This document shows, piece after piece, positions 39,700 to 50,942 of a DNA stretch of 64,000 bases. The position numbers and the translations under genes were made by a program. The first letter of the stretch is position 1. Each line of letters opens with the position of its first letter. The DNA comes from Aporrectodea caliginosa. Its lineage: Eukaryota; Annelida; Clitellata; Crassiclitellata; Lumbricidae. Below the pieces are notes generated by a model. The model was not told the origin of the DNA and did no database searches. It worked only from the letters and a program-made list of their open reading frames with translations. The stretch is from the NCBI GenBank assembly GCA_020284085.1, contig JACEVL010000337.1, positions 459,273-523,272 on the forward strand. Reading direction: 5' to 3'.

Positions 39700-40060
39700 T
39701 CCATTGGCTGAAAATCCTTGAGTCCATCCACTTCAAAGGTTTAGCGTTCAATTAACAATTACACTCACTCCACGTAACCTGCTTCAGGCTCTTCTACTCG
39801 TCATGCCACAAGTTTTCCCAATTGAAGTCCCAGAAATCATATCCTGATCCATCCGTTCCTCTGCCTTCCATGCTTGCTCGTCCTCAAAGAAACCCACCAT
39901 AACAGCTGATCTGCCTGTCTCTGGTCGGTCTGGCAACCAAACTCGGACTTCGACTGGACATCGATCTCTGGACAACCCCTCTGATAATATGAAGCACTCG
40001 TCAGTAAGCTGGTGCTTTGCGCTTAGCTTTAGAGTAGCGCTTTATAAATTTCTAGTTTAG
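39700..40060 (+). pseudogene. degenerate retrotransposon 3' end
   Basis: Begins with an LHWL-like remnant (TCCATTGGCTGAAAATCC) and ends GTAGCGCTTTATAAATTTCT. Frames are broken. The intervening 40061-40850 holds no recognised gene. Confidence 0.5.
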
Positions 40061-40854
40061 GCCTACTATTAAGATGATTACGATACTAGTCAGTCATAAT
40101 GAAAAGGAACACTTCCAAAAATTCTTTTCTACAAAAAATTTTCTTGCTTAAAACGTAATCTTACAGATCTGTCTCAAGACACAATTGCCTGAAGGCTGTA
40201 CTTAGAAATACACCATTCCATGCACAGACAAACGCCGTCTCAAATGTTCATAGGACTTTCCAAAAGTAGGAAAGCTAAAAGTTGGTAGGCCTAATGCTGT
40301 AAACAGGCTATGCGACTATGTCACAGGAGATCTTACTTAAAACTGACATGTGAACTATTCGCAAAGCACTTCAGAGATAAAAGAGACAAACGTCTTAAAT
40401 GTTCGGCTTATGTTGCCGTTTTATAAAATGCAACTGCTTAGGTGCAGCTCCAGCGCCCGTCCTTCTGGTAATTTGCCACTGGGTACTTTTGCTTATCCCG
40501 GCAAGGACTCGGTCGTCCACGATACAATTTACTTGCGCAGGATCACGTGTAGGTGTTATGAAGGGTTTTTGAACATCAAATGGTTTACGAGAAACTTGAT
40601 GTCCAATTTCCACAAGGAGCAATAAGGATGGACGCAGGATAAAATCAACGCTTGTAGAGGGGGTCTCGTAAAAACACGAGGAGGAAGGAAACCTCAAACC
40701 ATTTACCTATCTATATTAAGCACGATGAAATCGACAAAAAGAACGAAGCTAACGACTACCCTGGGAGTGACCCCTTTGGCAGGAGAGGTAGCAGGGCTCT
40801 TCGGTCTCCAACCAGCGAAACCGGTGTCCAAAAACAATGTCATCTGAGGGCTTA

Positions 40855-41110
40855 GGCACTTGGGATATTTAGACAATGCAAAGAGCTCGGAAGCAGGCAA
40901 AAGCAATCACTGAAATGAGAGGAGCAAGAAGAATGCGGATCCTGGGGTCGACAGTGGTCAGAAGGAAGGATGGCTGAGACTACACCAGTGATGAACTGAG
41001 GGTCACATACTCGAAAGGGAATTAACAACAGACATAAGTTGTGCTGCTGCTGGAAAAGTGTTGCAGGGTGTATCACCAGCACCGAAAGATATGGAGACAG
41101 AATTTTGGTT
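40855..41110 (+). pseudogene. APE-type endonuclease N-terminus of a non-LTR retrotransposon, copy 1
   Basis: GTWDI then TMQRARKQAKAITEMRGARR, MRILGSTVVRRKDG, DYTSDELRVTYSKGN, and LLLEKCCRVYHQHRKIW. This follows the order GTWNVRTL..., EM....ILGISETRW, G..YSG of AP-endonuclease ORFs. Stops interrupt it. The segment from 40970 is repeated at 42131-42310. Confidence 0.7.
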
Positions 41111-42120
41111 ATCTCTTCTGCGGCGTCCCTCTGGGCTCCGTGCTTGGGTCGCTGCTGTTCCTGCTCTACACCGCCGACGTGGGTGAGCTTGCTGCCAGTC
41201 TCGGCCTGTCATTACACTTTTATGCCGATGACTCTCAGCTCTACACGTGGGGACCTCCATCGGCAGTCGCACAGCATAGACTACGAATGGAGCTTGGCAT
41301 TGAGCGGATCGCTGAATGGATGCGGTCAAATAGACTGCGGCTCAACTTTGAGAAGACGGACTTTCTGTGGTGCACGACTAGCAGACGGTGTCTCCATCTC
41401 GACAACACCGACGCGCTGATTGTCTGTGGGGCCCCGATACGGCCCTCGACCTCTGTGCGTGATCTCGGCGTCCTGCTGGAGTCTGATCTGTCCTTGAGGC
41501 GCCACGTCGCGTCGACCGTCGGCTCTTGCTTTCGCCAGCTCCGTCTCATCAGGAGCTGCACCTTCGTCGCTTCCAAAGTGGATCGCTGTAACAACCTGCT
41601 GTCCGGAGGCCTGCGTGTCTCTTGGACGGACTCCAGTCGGTTCTCAATGCCGCGGCGAGGCTTATCTGCGATAGGAGAAGTACTACCACATCACGCTGCT
41701 CCTCCGCGATGTCCTTCATTGGCTGCCTGTTCCATTCCGCATCGAATTCAACCTCTGTCTCCTTGTTTTTAAATCCCTTCACGGAGCTGCGCCCGAGTAG
41801 GGCCTACTTGCGCGAATGCTGCACTGAGACTCATTCCTCCGCGTCCGGGCTACGGCCGCTTGCGGAGATCGATCTCCATGTGCAAAGGATGAGGACGCGC
41901 TTCTGCGATCGTGCTTTCTCGGCCGCCGGTCCTCGATGCTGGAACATACTTCCTCCTGCTATTCGATTGGCCGACTCAGTTAGCCCCTTTAAATCTATAC
42001 TAAAATCACACAGGTTCGCCAGGGCTTATCCCGACTGTTGTTAGCTGTTATGTAAGGCGCCCTTGTAAACGGCATGGCCATGTTACGGCACCATATAAAT
42101 TGCCGTAATTATTATTATAA
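41110..42120 (+). pseudogene. CR1-like RT with several frameshifts
   Basis: GVPLGSVLGSLLFLLYTADV, LHFYADDSQLYTWG (catalytic YADD present), LRLNFEKTDFLWC and VRDLGVLLESDLSLRRHVAS. Then shifts near 41600 and 41650 lead to LLRDVLHWLPVPFRIEFNLC, AYLRECCTETHSS, RAFSAAGPRCWN and FKSILKSHRFARAY stop. The 3' UTR ends CACCATATAAATTGCC and an (ATT)n tail at 42105-42131. At least two frameshifts disable it. Confidence 0.85.
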
Positions 42121-42130
42121 TTATTATTAT

Positions 42131-42410
42131 TAAAGATGGCGGAGACTACACCAGTGATGAACTGAGGGTCGTATACTCGAAAGGGAATGAACAACCGACA
42201 GGAGTCGCTGTGCTGCTGGTGGAGAGGAGTGCTGCATGCAGACTGTGTCAACAGCATAAAAAGACATGAAGACAGAATTATGGTTGTCAAATTAAGGGCA
42301 GAACCAGATAAAGAGTTAAAGGCTTGTGTTGCTGTAGCAAGAGGTCTGGAGAGTCTGTATGCGGTTGATCTGATAATTGCCGCAGATATTGAAAGCACTT
42401 TAAAATGGTG
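42131..42410 (+). pseudogene. APE-type endonuclease fragment, copy 2
   Basis: KDGGDYTSDELRVVYSKGNE, QPTGVAVLLVERSAACRLCQ, then VNSIKRHEDRIMVVKLRAEP in the next frame. Better preserved than copy 1. The two copies flank the CR1-like RT, about 1.16 kb apart. Confidence 0.7.
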
Positions 42411-42439
42411 TTGACTGAGTTAATTTTGGGTGTCTGTTG

Positions 42440-43720
42440 AAGGCCATTAGCAGATGTTGTCCCTCAAGGTTTCTCTCTTTTGCTCTAAATGCATACCAAG
42501 CCACTATAGGTACATATATTGGCAGTCATTTTTAAGTAGATCTATGAAACTTAAATATAAATTTCATTTGACAAGTTATCTTGTAAATGTTTTGTGCAGT
42601 CTTTGCCCACTGCTTTTGAGTCAACGAATTAACAGCTGGTAGCCAATAAGCTCCTCTTCAATATCATTAAAATTTTAATTTCTACTGCTGGGCACTAGAG
42701 TTGACAAAGTTTGAATGATTAAATGTTTCAAACTAGATGAGCTCAGTTGGCGATGCTGCTCATAGCCTGGGTGACATTTTAACTCTACTATGTCCCTTGT
42801 AAAATACATTAGTGGTATTTTAAATTGTCACACATGCATATTCGTGATTTACACAGAATTAGGTGTCATATACCCATAGAATACCGTAACTTGATTCTTA
42901 ATGGCATCACCAAGTCCAATCTACAGAAGCTCCAGAGGGTTCTCTTTTGTTAGAGTCATAACATATACATCAAGATATGAACATATAACCCCTGTACAAA
43001 ATCACTCCATTGGTTTCTGGTTTGGCATAGCATTTCTTTCAACTTGGGCTCATGGTCTAATAAACACTGGACTCTGGCCAAACATACTATTTAAAATCAG
43101 GTCCTGTTCTGTAGTCTTAAATACTATTGCTCAACATATTGATATTCTTTGTCAAATTTTGAACTACAACTGTTCTAGGCAAATAGGCGTTTTCAGTTGC
43201 TGGACCTAAATTTGTCAATTCTCTCCCAGCATCTGTCCATTCTACTCAGTCCATAATGTGCCCACCTGTGCCATGGCAAACTCAGAAAATCGTAGAGTGT
43301 CTCGTTTTACCTATAGATTATAGGTAAAATTACACCAGCTGTACAATTTTGGTGGGAAGATCAGCTGACAATGAAGATGATTATGACATATGTTGAGGCT
43401 AAAAATTGGTGATCCATTTTGTTACAACTGCATACCTCTGGCTACCTTTTGGCCTTAGGTTAAGTGACCTCTCTAGTCATCTTCTCAGAACAGTCAATAT
43501 TGGGATTATGTTTATTAACTACCTGCTTCGAAATTGAATTGGTTGAAAAATATTAACTGTTTTGACAATTTTTTATAGATAAGACATTTTGAATAGCTGC
43601 AAATTTAGAACTTGCTATAGGCCTATTTCATTGTCCAACGTCATTATTTATGTTACCTACTTTTAAAATATCATACTGAGACTGCCTAGAAAATAATCTC
43701 TTTGTGAGATGCAACGGTTT
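42440..43720 (+). pseudogene. degenerate CR1/L2-like RT, copy B (uninterrupted)
   Basis: Aligns with 28060-28611 plus 29113-29810 throughout (shared words include CTCCAGAGGGTTCTCTTT, CATATACATCAA, ATATAACCCCT and GTAGAGTGTCTC). It serves as the empty-site reference for the foldback insertion. No frame is intact. Confidence 0.8.
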
Positions 43721-43729
43721 TGCTTAAAA

Positions 43730-44330
43730 AGAGTGGGATTAATTAAACTAATTCCTTGTGTAAATAGAAGTTGGATTGATGACATTCATCAATAAAATCA
43801 CTGAAATATTAAATATGCTAAAATGGAGTTGGACATCGATAATGATAAAAATAATGCAAATACAAGAATAAAAGGGTAAACGTGTAGCTTAGAGTCGTAA
43901 CTTATTCGCCATTGCATGGGTTTTAGTGTTTGTCGAATACAAGTGGGATTGATGAAAATAATTTTTTTAAATAGATGTGGGATTGACGAAAAGCATCTCG
44001 CTTAAATATAGGGAACAACCGGAAATCGCTTCGGCCATTTTCCCCGGCCGGATATCGGGTTTTTCGTAAATTATTACCAACGCCATACCTGCATGGGTTT
44101 CAGTGTTTGTCGAATACAAGTCGGATTGATGAAAATAATTTTTACAGGTTAAATAGATGTGGGATTGATGAAAAGCATCTCTACTTAAATAGAAGCTGTA
44201 TTGAAGAAAATAAATCCTAATTAATTAGAAGTTGCATTCATGAAAAATAATTGTTAAATAGAAGCTCGATAGATTAAACGAATTCTTCCCCAAATGCACT
44301 CATACAATGTTAATCACTCATCTTCATTGA
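43730..44330 (+). mobile_element. foldback-family mosaic with GGTAAACG terminus
   Basis: Minisatellite units (43735-43800), a terminus GGTAAACGTGTAGCTTAG (43876), CATTGCATGGGTTTTAGTGT (43913) and again CATGGGTTTCAGTGTTTGTC (44093). Between the last two a different terminus-like block (AACAACCGGAAATCGCTTCG, 44003) is spliced in. At least two copies are scrambled together. Confidence 0.6.
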
Positions 44331-44447
44331 CTGCTGCATTTAGACAGAAGAATTCCCCAAAAGAATTCTTTAAGTCAGACAACAAGAGAAACTAATATCA
44401 TTTCCCTTCTCCTAATTTTATAGTCGCAAAGAATCATAAAAAAATAG

Positions 44448-45134
44448 GGAAATCCCATAGTTTAGGTTGGAAAATTATTTCAAATGGTCAATTTAAAATG
44501 GAAGGTGGATTGATGAGAAAAGTTGCTTCCATAAACGTTAGTGGGATTGATGAAACCATTTCTGTTTTTAAATAGAAGCTGGATTGATTAAAATAATTGT
44601 TTCCATAAGAAGCAGCTGGATGCATGATAGTAGTTCTTTCCTTAAATAAAAGTTCGATTGATGAAAAATATTATTTGCTTAAAGAGAATTTAGGTAATTT
44701 TTTAATTAAATGGAAGTTGGATGATAAAACAAATTTCTTGATGAAATGGAAGCTGGATTGGTGGTAGTTATCATGGACATAGGTAGACTGCTTACTGACA
44801 AACGTCAAGTGCGGCATTGAAGACATAAAGATAATTTGCCCACCTAAACTACGGGATTACCGGAAGTTTTATTTAATCAAATAACTATTCTCATGGGTCC
44901 AGCTTCTACTTAAAGAAACAATTATTTTCATAATTCCAGCTTTTATTGCATAAAAAGCTTAGTTTCGTCAATCTAGCTTCTATTTACGGTAAAATTTTTG
45001 ATAAATCCCAATTCTATTCAAACACAGAAATGGTTTCATCAATCCCACTTCCAGTTAGTGAAACAATTTGTTTCCTTAATCCAACTTCCATTTTAATTTG
45101 ACAATATAAAATAATTTACCAACCTAAACTACGG
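44448..45134. mobile_element. long foldback structure of the GGTAA..CCCGTAGTTTAGG type
   Basis: The left arm (44448 onward) and right arm (to 45134) are imperfect inverted copies over roughly 200 bases each: terminus, then minisatellite units in opposite orientations (GAAGCTGGATTGATT on the left, CATCAATCCCACTTCC on the right). An extra internal terminus (CCTAAACTACGGGATTACC, 44834-44852) shows that two elements are fused. No clean target duplication. Confidence 0.65.
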
Positions 45135-45334
45135 GTTTACCCAGCAGATGTTAAGCTGATGTCTTTCCAGCCAGCCATCTTTTAAGGGGGAAATAAACAT
45201 CAAGATCAAACCACGACTATATTAACAACTCTATCATTGAGTTAAATGTCGTTAATTAAATGTTTTTGTCCACTAGATAACATGCACAAAGTAATAGAAT
45301 CTAACCTGGTTTGGCATCAAAGTCGAATTTTGGT

Positions 45335-45400
45335 AAACGTGTAGTTTAGCGTCGTAAATTATTCGCCTGTTGTAGCACTGTTATTTTTCATCCTATAGAC
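45335..45400 (+). repeat. solo GGTAAACG foldback terminus
   Basis: GGTAAACGTGTAGTTTAGCG followed by about 45 bases matching the right arm of the element at 11345-11909. No array follows. Confidence 0.6.
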
Positions 45401-45606
45401 GTACAACAGATGGCGAACGCTATCTGGGCAATCGCATCACCACCTCTAATAGAAGATGCGGAGAGGGAGCAGAGGCTCTGGTACAGACGCTGAACTCTAT
45501 CTAAACAATCTCATCCGATTTACGTCCACAGAAGATGCGGGGCTCCAGCAGCAAGTAGATGATGCGGCGTTCTCTGCATCCCAGATACTGGTCTTGAGGT
45601 TGGATG

Positions 45607-45713
45607 GTTAGTTAGTTGCTGTTTAACGACACCGTGTCATAACAAAGATTATTAGAGTCGCCCTCCTCCCTTCTCCTGGCTTTGGACTGGCACTACCCGA
45701 GTACGAGCAATGC
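45607..45713 (+). repeat. TTAACGAC-family repeat, nearly complete copy
   Basis: GTTGCTGTTTAACGACACCG, GTCATAACAAAGATTATTAG, CGCCCTCCTCC and GGACTGGCACTACCCGAGTA in order. No Pol III boxes are evident. It may be a SINE without a tRNA head, or the end of a larger element. Same family: 1658, 49281, 49383, 49735, 50005, 50118, 50815, 54838, 55143 and 58735. Confidence 0.75.
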
Positions 45714-46169
45714 TCCTTATCGATTCAGCATAAACATCTGGGCCTTGCGAGTGCATTCGGCGTTTTTAGGGAAACGAAAAGCAGCGTCGATATTTTTCGT
45801 TTGTTATCGAGGTAGCCAGGTAAACAATAATGTGATTTGAGATAAGACCCACACCTGAGTGAATGCAGAGGCGATAATACTACAAACAATCTGCTATGCT
45901 TTGTCTATCGCATGCTTTGTTTTGTCTACCTGAATAACAGGAATGCATGAAGGAAGGAAGAAGCGAAGGAAGTTCAGATGGTAATCAGGATCGTTATCAT
46001 ATTTTCTCTTGTAGTGCTTCTGTCGATTTCTGCGCGATAGTTGTTCTGAGCCGCGGACCTGAATCCGTGCAATGAACATCTTTGCAGCAGAAAAACCATA
46101 TAAAACCCACATCCAGGCATCCATGAACTAGAAGACTCCCGAACGAATGTCTCGCCCAAAACCATCTAT

Positions 46170-46365
46170 GTCTGTCTATCTGTCTGTCTGTTTGTTTGCC
46201 TGTCTCTTCCTATGTCTCTTGCCCCACTTTCCGCAGTTGCTCCATGTCTCTCTCTCTCTCTTTCTGTCTCCCTATGTCTGCCACTTGGTGTGTCTGTCTC
46301 GGTGGCTCTCTCTTTCTATCTCTGTCTGTCTCTGTCTCGGTCTGTCTGTCTCTTTCTGTAGACAA
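46170..46365. repeat. CTGT/CTCT-rich simple repeat
   Basis: TGTCTGTCTGTTTG and CTCTCTCTCT runs. Open frames here are low-complexity artefacts. The flanking 45714-46169 and 46366-47628 show no gene; 46640-46990 resembles 59620-59760 and 57170-57250 (same repeat mosaic). Confidence 0.9.
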
Positions 46366-47626
46366 GCGTGAAATAAATGTCTGTAAACAACATACAAATG
46401 AATCAATGAATTAATGCAGCAGAGGGTCATCTATTTGTTCCCCCTTCACGAAACATGCATGGAATCTTTGAAGTGGTCGGTCCCTCATTCTGGAACTGGA
46501 TCCCATGCAAACTGTGACATGAGCTTCTTCTCCATTCAATGACTCTATTTCGCAAGCGGTGGAAGACCATTCTGTTCGACCGTGGTATTGTGTAATCAGA
46601 TCGGGAACACCTTTGACGCTTTTCACGAGACGCGCTATAAAAATATGAACTTACAAATTTAATTACTGCTGATGCAGAGTTTAACAACGTCTTACGTCTG
46701 CTATTGTTGTTGATGTCTTTAGATTTTATTTGTATTTTCTTTTTCTCGTCTAAATGTGTTTCTGGTTTACGTTTCAGTGGTTAACCCACAATCTATCTTG
46801 CGCAGGAAAAGTTAACGACGTTATTTATAGCTTAACGCTGAAACGTTTTAGAGGTGTATACATGTAAATGGTTTTCTCAGCGACGTTATTCGACTGCCTC
46901 ACCCTTTGATATCAGCCCTACCTCATTTTTTTTATTCCATGGTTTAACGTCATCATATGACATCAAAGGCCGTTGACGACAATTCAAAATTATGTACAAT
47001 ACAGTTGAGACCAAATTGATAGAGTTAGAGGCATCTAAACAGTACTTTACAATGTCACTAATATTCATTGTTTAGTAGCATAATATTATAGTTCAGATAC
47101 TAATTTCAATGTTACTTGCATAAGATAACATACTGTAAGACGGTCTTTCAGGAAAATTATAAACTGAAAATTATGCCCTACCTCATCGCGATAAAAAAAA
47201 TATTTGAGCGATGATGTTAAACCGTGTTAAAGGTATCTAAGTGGATCAATGAATCGATTAATATGGCATACTAGACATAACATCTTTTCAAAAATTTGGA
47301 TACCCTTTTCTGCTGTCTTCTTTCAAACATAAATAAAATCTAGGCGACGTGATTCAAGAGCTGTAATATGCCAAAAATAATCTTTGTCGGCGTAAAACTT
47401 TGGATCCATCCATCCGTGCCGTTGATTGACTTCGCTGATTACAGTGTCTTGAAAAAGGTTGGCAGTGATTGTGTTATTATTGTGTAGAGCTGTGACACTT
47501 ATGTTGCTAATTTATTTGTCGTGTTCGTAGGTATATATAGTCTAGTCAAATTAAATCTAATCCAATCACTACAAAGGTAATTGGGCTGGAATGGTATGAT
47601 CAGATGGACAAAAGGAGGACTAAGAG

Positions 47627-47628
<2 letters not shown>

Positions 47629-47662
<34 letters not shown>

Positions 47663-47691
47663 CGACCGACCGACCGACCGACCGACCGACC

Positions 47692-47725
<34 letters not shown>

Positions 47726-47733
47726 TAGATCAT
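47629..47733. repeat. (GACA)n(GACC)n(GACA)n microsatellite
   Basis: A block of about eight CCGA units is embedded symmetrically in GACA repeats. Frames across it give Arg-Gln-Thr-Asp repeats and are not genes. Confidence 0.95.
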
Positions 47734-48159
47734 GTATCTCCCAGGGAAGTTGAGCTAAACTACAAAGGTGGAGTGTATAATGTAGATGTGAATAAAAGGA
47801 ACTGGGGTAGACGTCGTATGGGTGTGTGGGGAGGGGAAGGCCAGATGATGAAACGAACGCATAGATCATCATTTCTGCTTCCCGCATCACTTGCATCCGA
47901 GACAGCTGCTGCTCTTCGTAGTCTATAATTAGATCGGTTGCTGAGCTTAGTACGTGTGCACCGCAGCTGCAGCTCAACCTCGAAGGAGATGTATTGTGTA
48001 CACATGTCCATCCATGTAACATCTCATCACAGAATGTTTGAAGGCACACGAAGAAATGCACGCACGACATGAGAGAACAGTTTCATGGAGTTGGTCCATG
48101 ATTATATATAGTCCTATTCTTAGAATGTGTTTTATTTTTGTTGCTTTGCATGGAATTGT

Positions 48160-49030
48160 GGGGTGCAAATCAGTCAGGAGGTCAAGGAAAGGCGATGAAC
48201 GCGTTAAAAAAGAAGAGGAATTTCAAGAACAGGGGAATGTTAAGAAGAGGAATGTTTAGAAGAAGACTGAAGAAGATGAGAAAGCACGGAACAAGAAAAA
48301 AATGAGGGTGTAGGATGAGGTGATGATGTAGGAGAACAAGAAGAAGAAAAACAACAGATTAGCATGCTCTTACTCTAACCTTGATGGGTTGTCATTGCTG
48401 AAAAAGTGTCGGCGACTTCATATTGGAAACATGAAACGAGAAATCTCGAAACAAATTGCAATCCTCGACCTATCAGTCGACAGTCCATCACAATAACCAC
48501 TGTACCATTGCATTCTTATACGGTGAAGTTTAATGGCGTTTGTTTAACGAAGCCTTCATGACAAATATGATTGGCATAATGGAAAATCAAAGCAGCGGGC
48601 GGACTTAACAATCTGCCGCCCATTTTATCCTAAGTTTTTCTTTGCAGTCTCTGTATTATGCCAACATAATCTATGCCGACGTCAACAGCCTTTGCTGCCA
48701 TAAGATGTCGTTAAACTCTGGATCCACCGATGTTTATTTTGTTAAAATTATTAATGTAAAGTAAACTTTACCGAGCCTGGCAACCGTAAGATATAGCAAA
48801 GCACTGAATAAGAGCTTTCTAATTAGACACCCTTAAAACGCTCCAACCGATGTTATAATTACTCACAGTTATTGAGCTCGATGTTTTCTCCTCTTCCTTT
48901 AACTTATTCAGTTAGTTATTTTCGTCGCTGCCGTAATTGCGTGGTGCCAGCCCCAAGTCTAGATAAAGGAGAGGGGTGACGTCAACGTCCCTGGCAGCCG
49001 CAAGATGTCGCTAAGCACTGGCTACTGCCA
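48160..49030. repeat. segmental duplication, copy 1
   Basis: Aligns over most of its length with 51960-52850. Shared words include CAGTCGACAGTCCATCAC, AATATGATTGGCATAATGG, GAGCAGCGGGCGGACTTAA-like, TCTAATTAGACACCC and AAAACGCTCC. A third partial copy lies at 50945-51260. No coding potential beyond a Lys/Glu-rich simple stretch at 48180-48340. Confidence 0.8.
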
Positions 49031-49280
49031 CTGCTGGGTTTGCACGATAGTATAATTCAAATTGAAAGCGTTTTAAATGTGTCTAAATTGAACGTGTTCA
49101 TACTATAATTTTATTGTAGTGTTTAACGAGATGTGGCCGTGTGCGTGTGATTAGATTCTATAAATGAGTTCTGTGTTTCTTGTGCAACTTAACTGTTTCC
49201 AAATTAGCCAAAGTAATAAACTATCACAATCTACCAACTGATAGATATTTCAGCTTAGTAATAGTTGTAATAGAAGTAAC

Positions 49281-49500
49281 TGTGTCGTAGCAAAGATGAT
49301 TATCGTCGCCCTCCTCCTTTGTCCGGCTTTGGACTGGCGCTACCGTAGTAAGGTAATGGCGGAGTTAGTTAAATACCATTATTGGTTAGCTAGTTACTGT
49401 TTAACGACATCGTGTCATAACAAAGATGGTTAGCGTCTCCCTCCTCGTTTGTCCAATCTTAGGACTGGCACTATCGGATTACGGCAGTGGCGTTTTTTTT
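49281..49500 (+). repeat. two TTAACGAC-family copies in tandem
   Basis: 49281-49368 and 49383-49495, each with CGTCGCCCTCCTCC- and GGACTGGCRCTAYCG-type words, same orientation. The sequence between 49031 and 49280 parallels 56170-56290 (AAATTGAACGTGTTCAT). Confidence 0.75.
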
Positions 49501-49734
49501 GGATTTAAGTATTGGATGTTTTATGTTGAAAAACACAAATCTACTCTGGATGCATAATTGCATATCATAAATACGAGCTCAATTTGGACACCTTAAAATA
49601 GATGATAATATTGACTACAATAATAATCGCTTTCAATCGTTAGATTGCTCGAGCAGAATAAAACTACTGTGGAAAGTGTGCACTAATTTTCTAACGATAT
49701 CAACGAATACATTCAATTAATTAAAGTAACAATT

Positions 49735-50300
49735 GCGGCAATGTCCGTACTCTGGTAGTACCAGTCCCAAGCCTGGAGAAAGAGGGCGATACAAATCATC
49801 TCTGTTACGATACAATGTCGTTAAAGAGCAACTAAACAACTCTAGGCATGCGAACCAATGAAACGTGAAACGAATGATCTGAAATCAAGAAAATGAACTG
49901 ATGTAGAATTCAATGCTTACGTGACTTCGTGAATTTCGTTTGTCCCTAGCATTAACGCTCTCCTTTTGAGTCCTTTAAAACGGAGTTTACAGGGGCCTTA
50001 TAGGCAATAACTCCACCACTGCTCGTACTCTGTCAGTGCCAGTCCCAAGTCTGAGTAAAGAAGGAGGGCGACGTTAATGATCTTTGATATCACAGTGTCA
50101 TTAAAGTGAAACTACTACTACCACCCTATCTGTGGCAGTACCAGCCCCAAGACAGGAGAAAAGAGTAGGGCGACGCTTATAAAATCTTATACTATGACAG
50201 AGTGTCGTTAAACAGCAAATATCCAACCTCCGTCCGGGAAGTGTCCGGTAGTGCCAGTCAAAAGTCTGGAAAAGGTGGAGGTCGGCGTGAAAGTCTCTGA
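49735..50300 (-). repeat. four TTAACGAC-family copies, minus orientation
   Basis: Copies at about 49735-49833, 50005-50108, 50118-50225 and 50226-50300, read as AGTGCCAGTCCCAAG, GGAGGGCGACG and GTGTCGTTAAACAGCAA. They are separated by unrelated short sequence. Confidence 0.75.
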
Positions 50301-50370
50301 CATCGGCAGTAGCCATGATTAGGCTAAACACTGGCAACTGTTAATACAAATGTATAACATGCGACGACAA

Positions 50371-50570
50371 TGGTGTCCAATTGGTTAGAGCGCTCGCCTG
50401 TTAACATGGAGAGTAAGGGTTCGATCCTCCTCCACTGAAACAGTCACTGTGTCGGGACCTTAAGAAAATCCTTCACTCACAAATGCTCAGCGCCATAGAT
50501 TGATGCTTGGTCATTTGACGTTGACATTTAATAAATGCATAATTACAATTATAATAATATTCGGTCTTGC
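50371..50570 (+). mobile_element. tRNA-derived SINE (Asn-like head)
   Basis: A-box-like TTGGTTAGAGCGCTCGCC, anticodon-loop-like CTGTTAACA, B-box AGGGTTCGATCCTCC (50417). The body has CCTTCACTCACAAATGCTCA and the tail TTAATAAATGCATAATTACA. A second copy with a decayed head is at 55625-55795. Confidence 0.75.
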
Positions 50571-50814
50571 ATCAGATCAGGATAATAACTATTACAATAA
50601 AACGGTGACTTCCATAGCGCCGTTAGACTTCAGCTGATAATTAATTGTTCAAGTCTTATACTGTGACTGTTTCGTTTGGGTGGCTTTCACAACATGGGAT
50701 CTCGACTCTGGTATACTGAACGATTGTGCTACAAAACTTTTCGCTTGACCCTAGTTAAGACTCGCTCTACATGACGTCCTCAGATACTTAATAGAGAGAC
50801 TTTTGGACATCTTA

Positions 50815-50942
50815 AAACTCCGCCATTACCCTACCATTACCCTACCTGTTGTAGTGCCAGTCGCAAGATTAGTTGAAGGAGGAGGGCGAGCTAATGATCT
50901 TTCATATAGCACAGCGTCGTTAAACAGTAATTAACCAACCAA
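50815..50942 (-). repeat. TTAACGAC-family copy
   Basis: ACTCCGCCATTACCCTACC at one end, GTGCCAGTCGCAAG, GGAGGAGGGCGAG and CAGCGTCGTTAAACAGTAAT. The rest of 51261-51950 contains no recognised gene. Confidence 0.7.

Noticed and set aside
28700..45130. Regularly spaced 38-bp repeats resembling a CRISPR array
   Set aside because: Repeats and the sequence between them both drift, there are no constant repeats with unique spacers, the genome is animal, and no cas-like genes exist. Foldback minisatellite explains them.
46147..46414. Ser/Leu/Cys-rich frames
   Set aside because: Simple CTGT/CTCT repeat translation.
47581..48070. Arg-Gln-Thr-Asp repeat proteins on both strands
   Set aside because: They span the GACA/GACC microsatellite and have no recognisable flanking domain.
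50371..50440. Possible tRNA-Asn gene
   Set aside because: A and B boxes are present but the acceptor stem does not pair, and a SINE body with tail follows; the same holds at 34561, 53652, 53896 and 54102.
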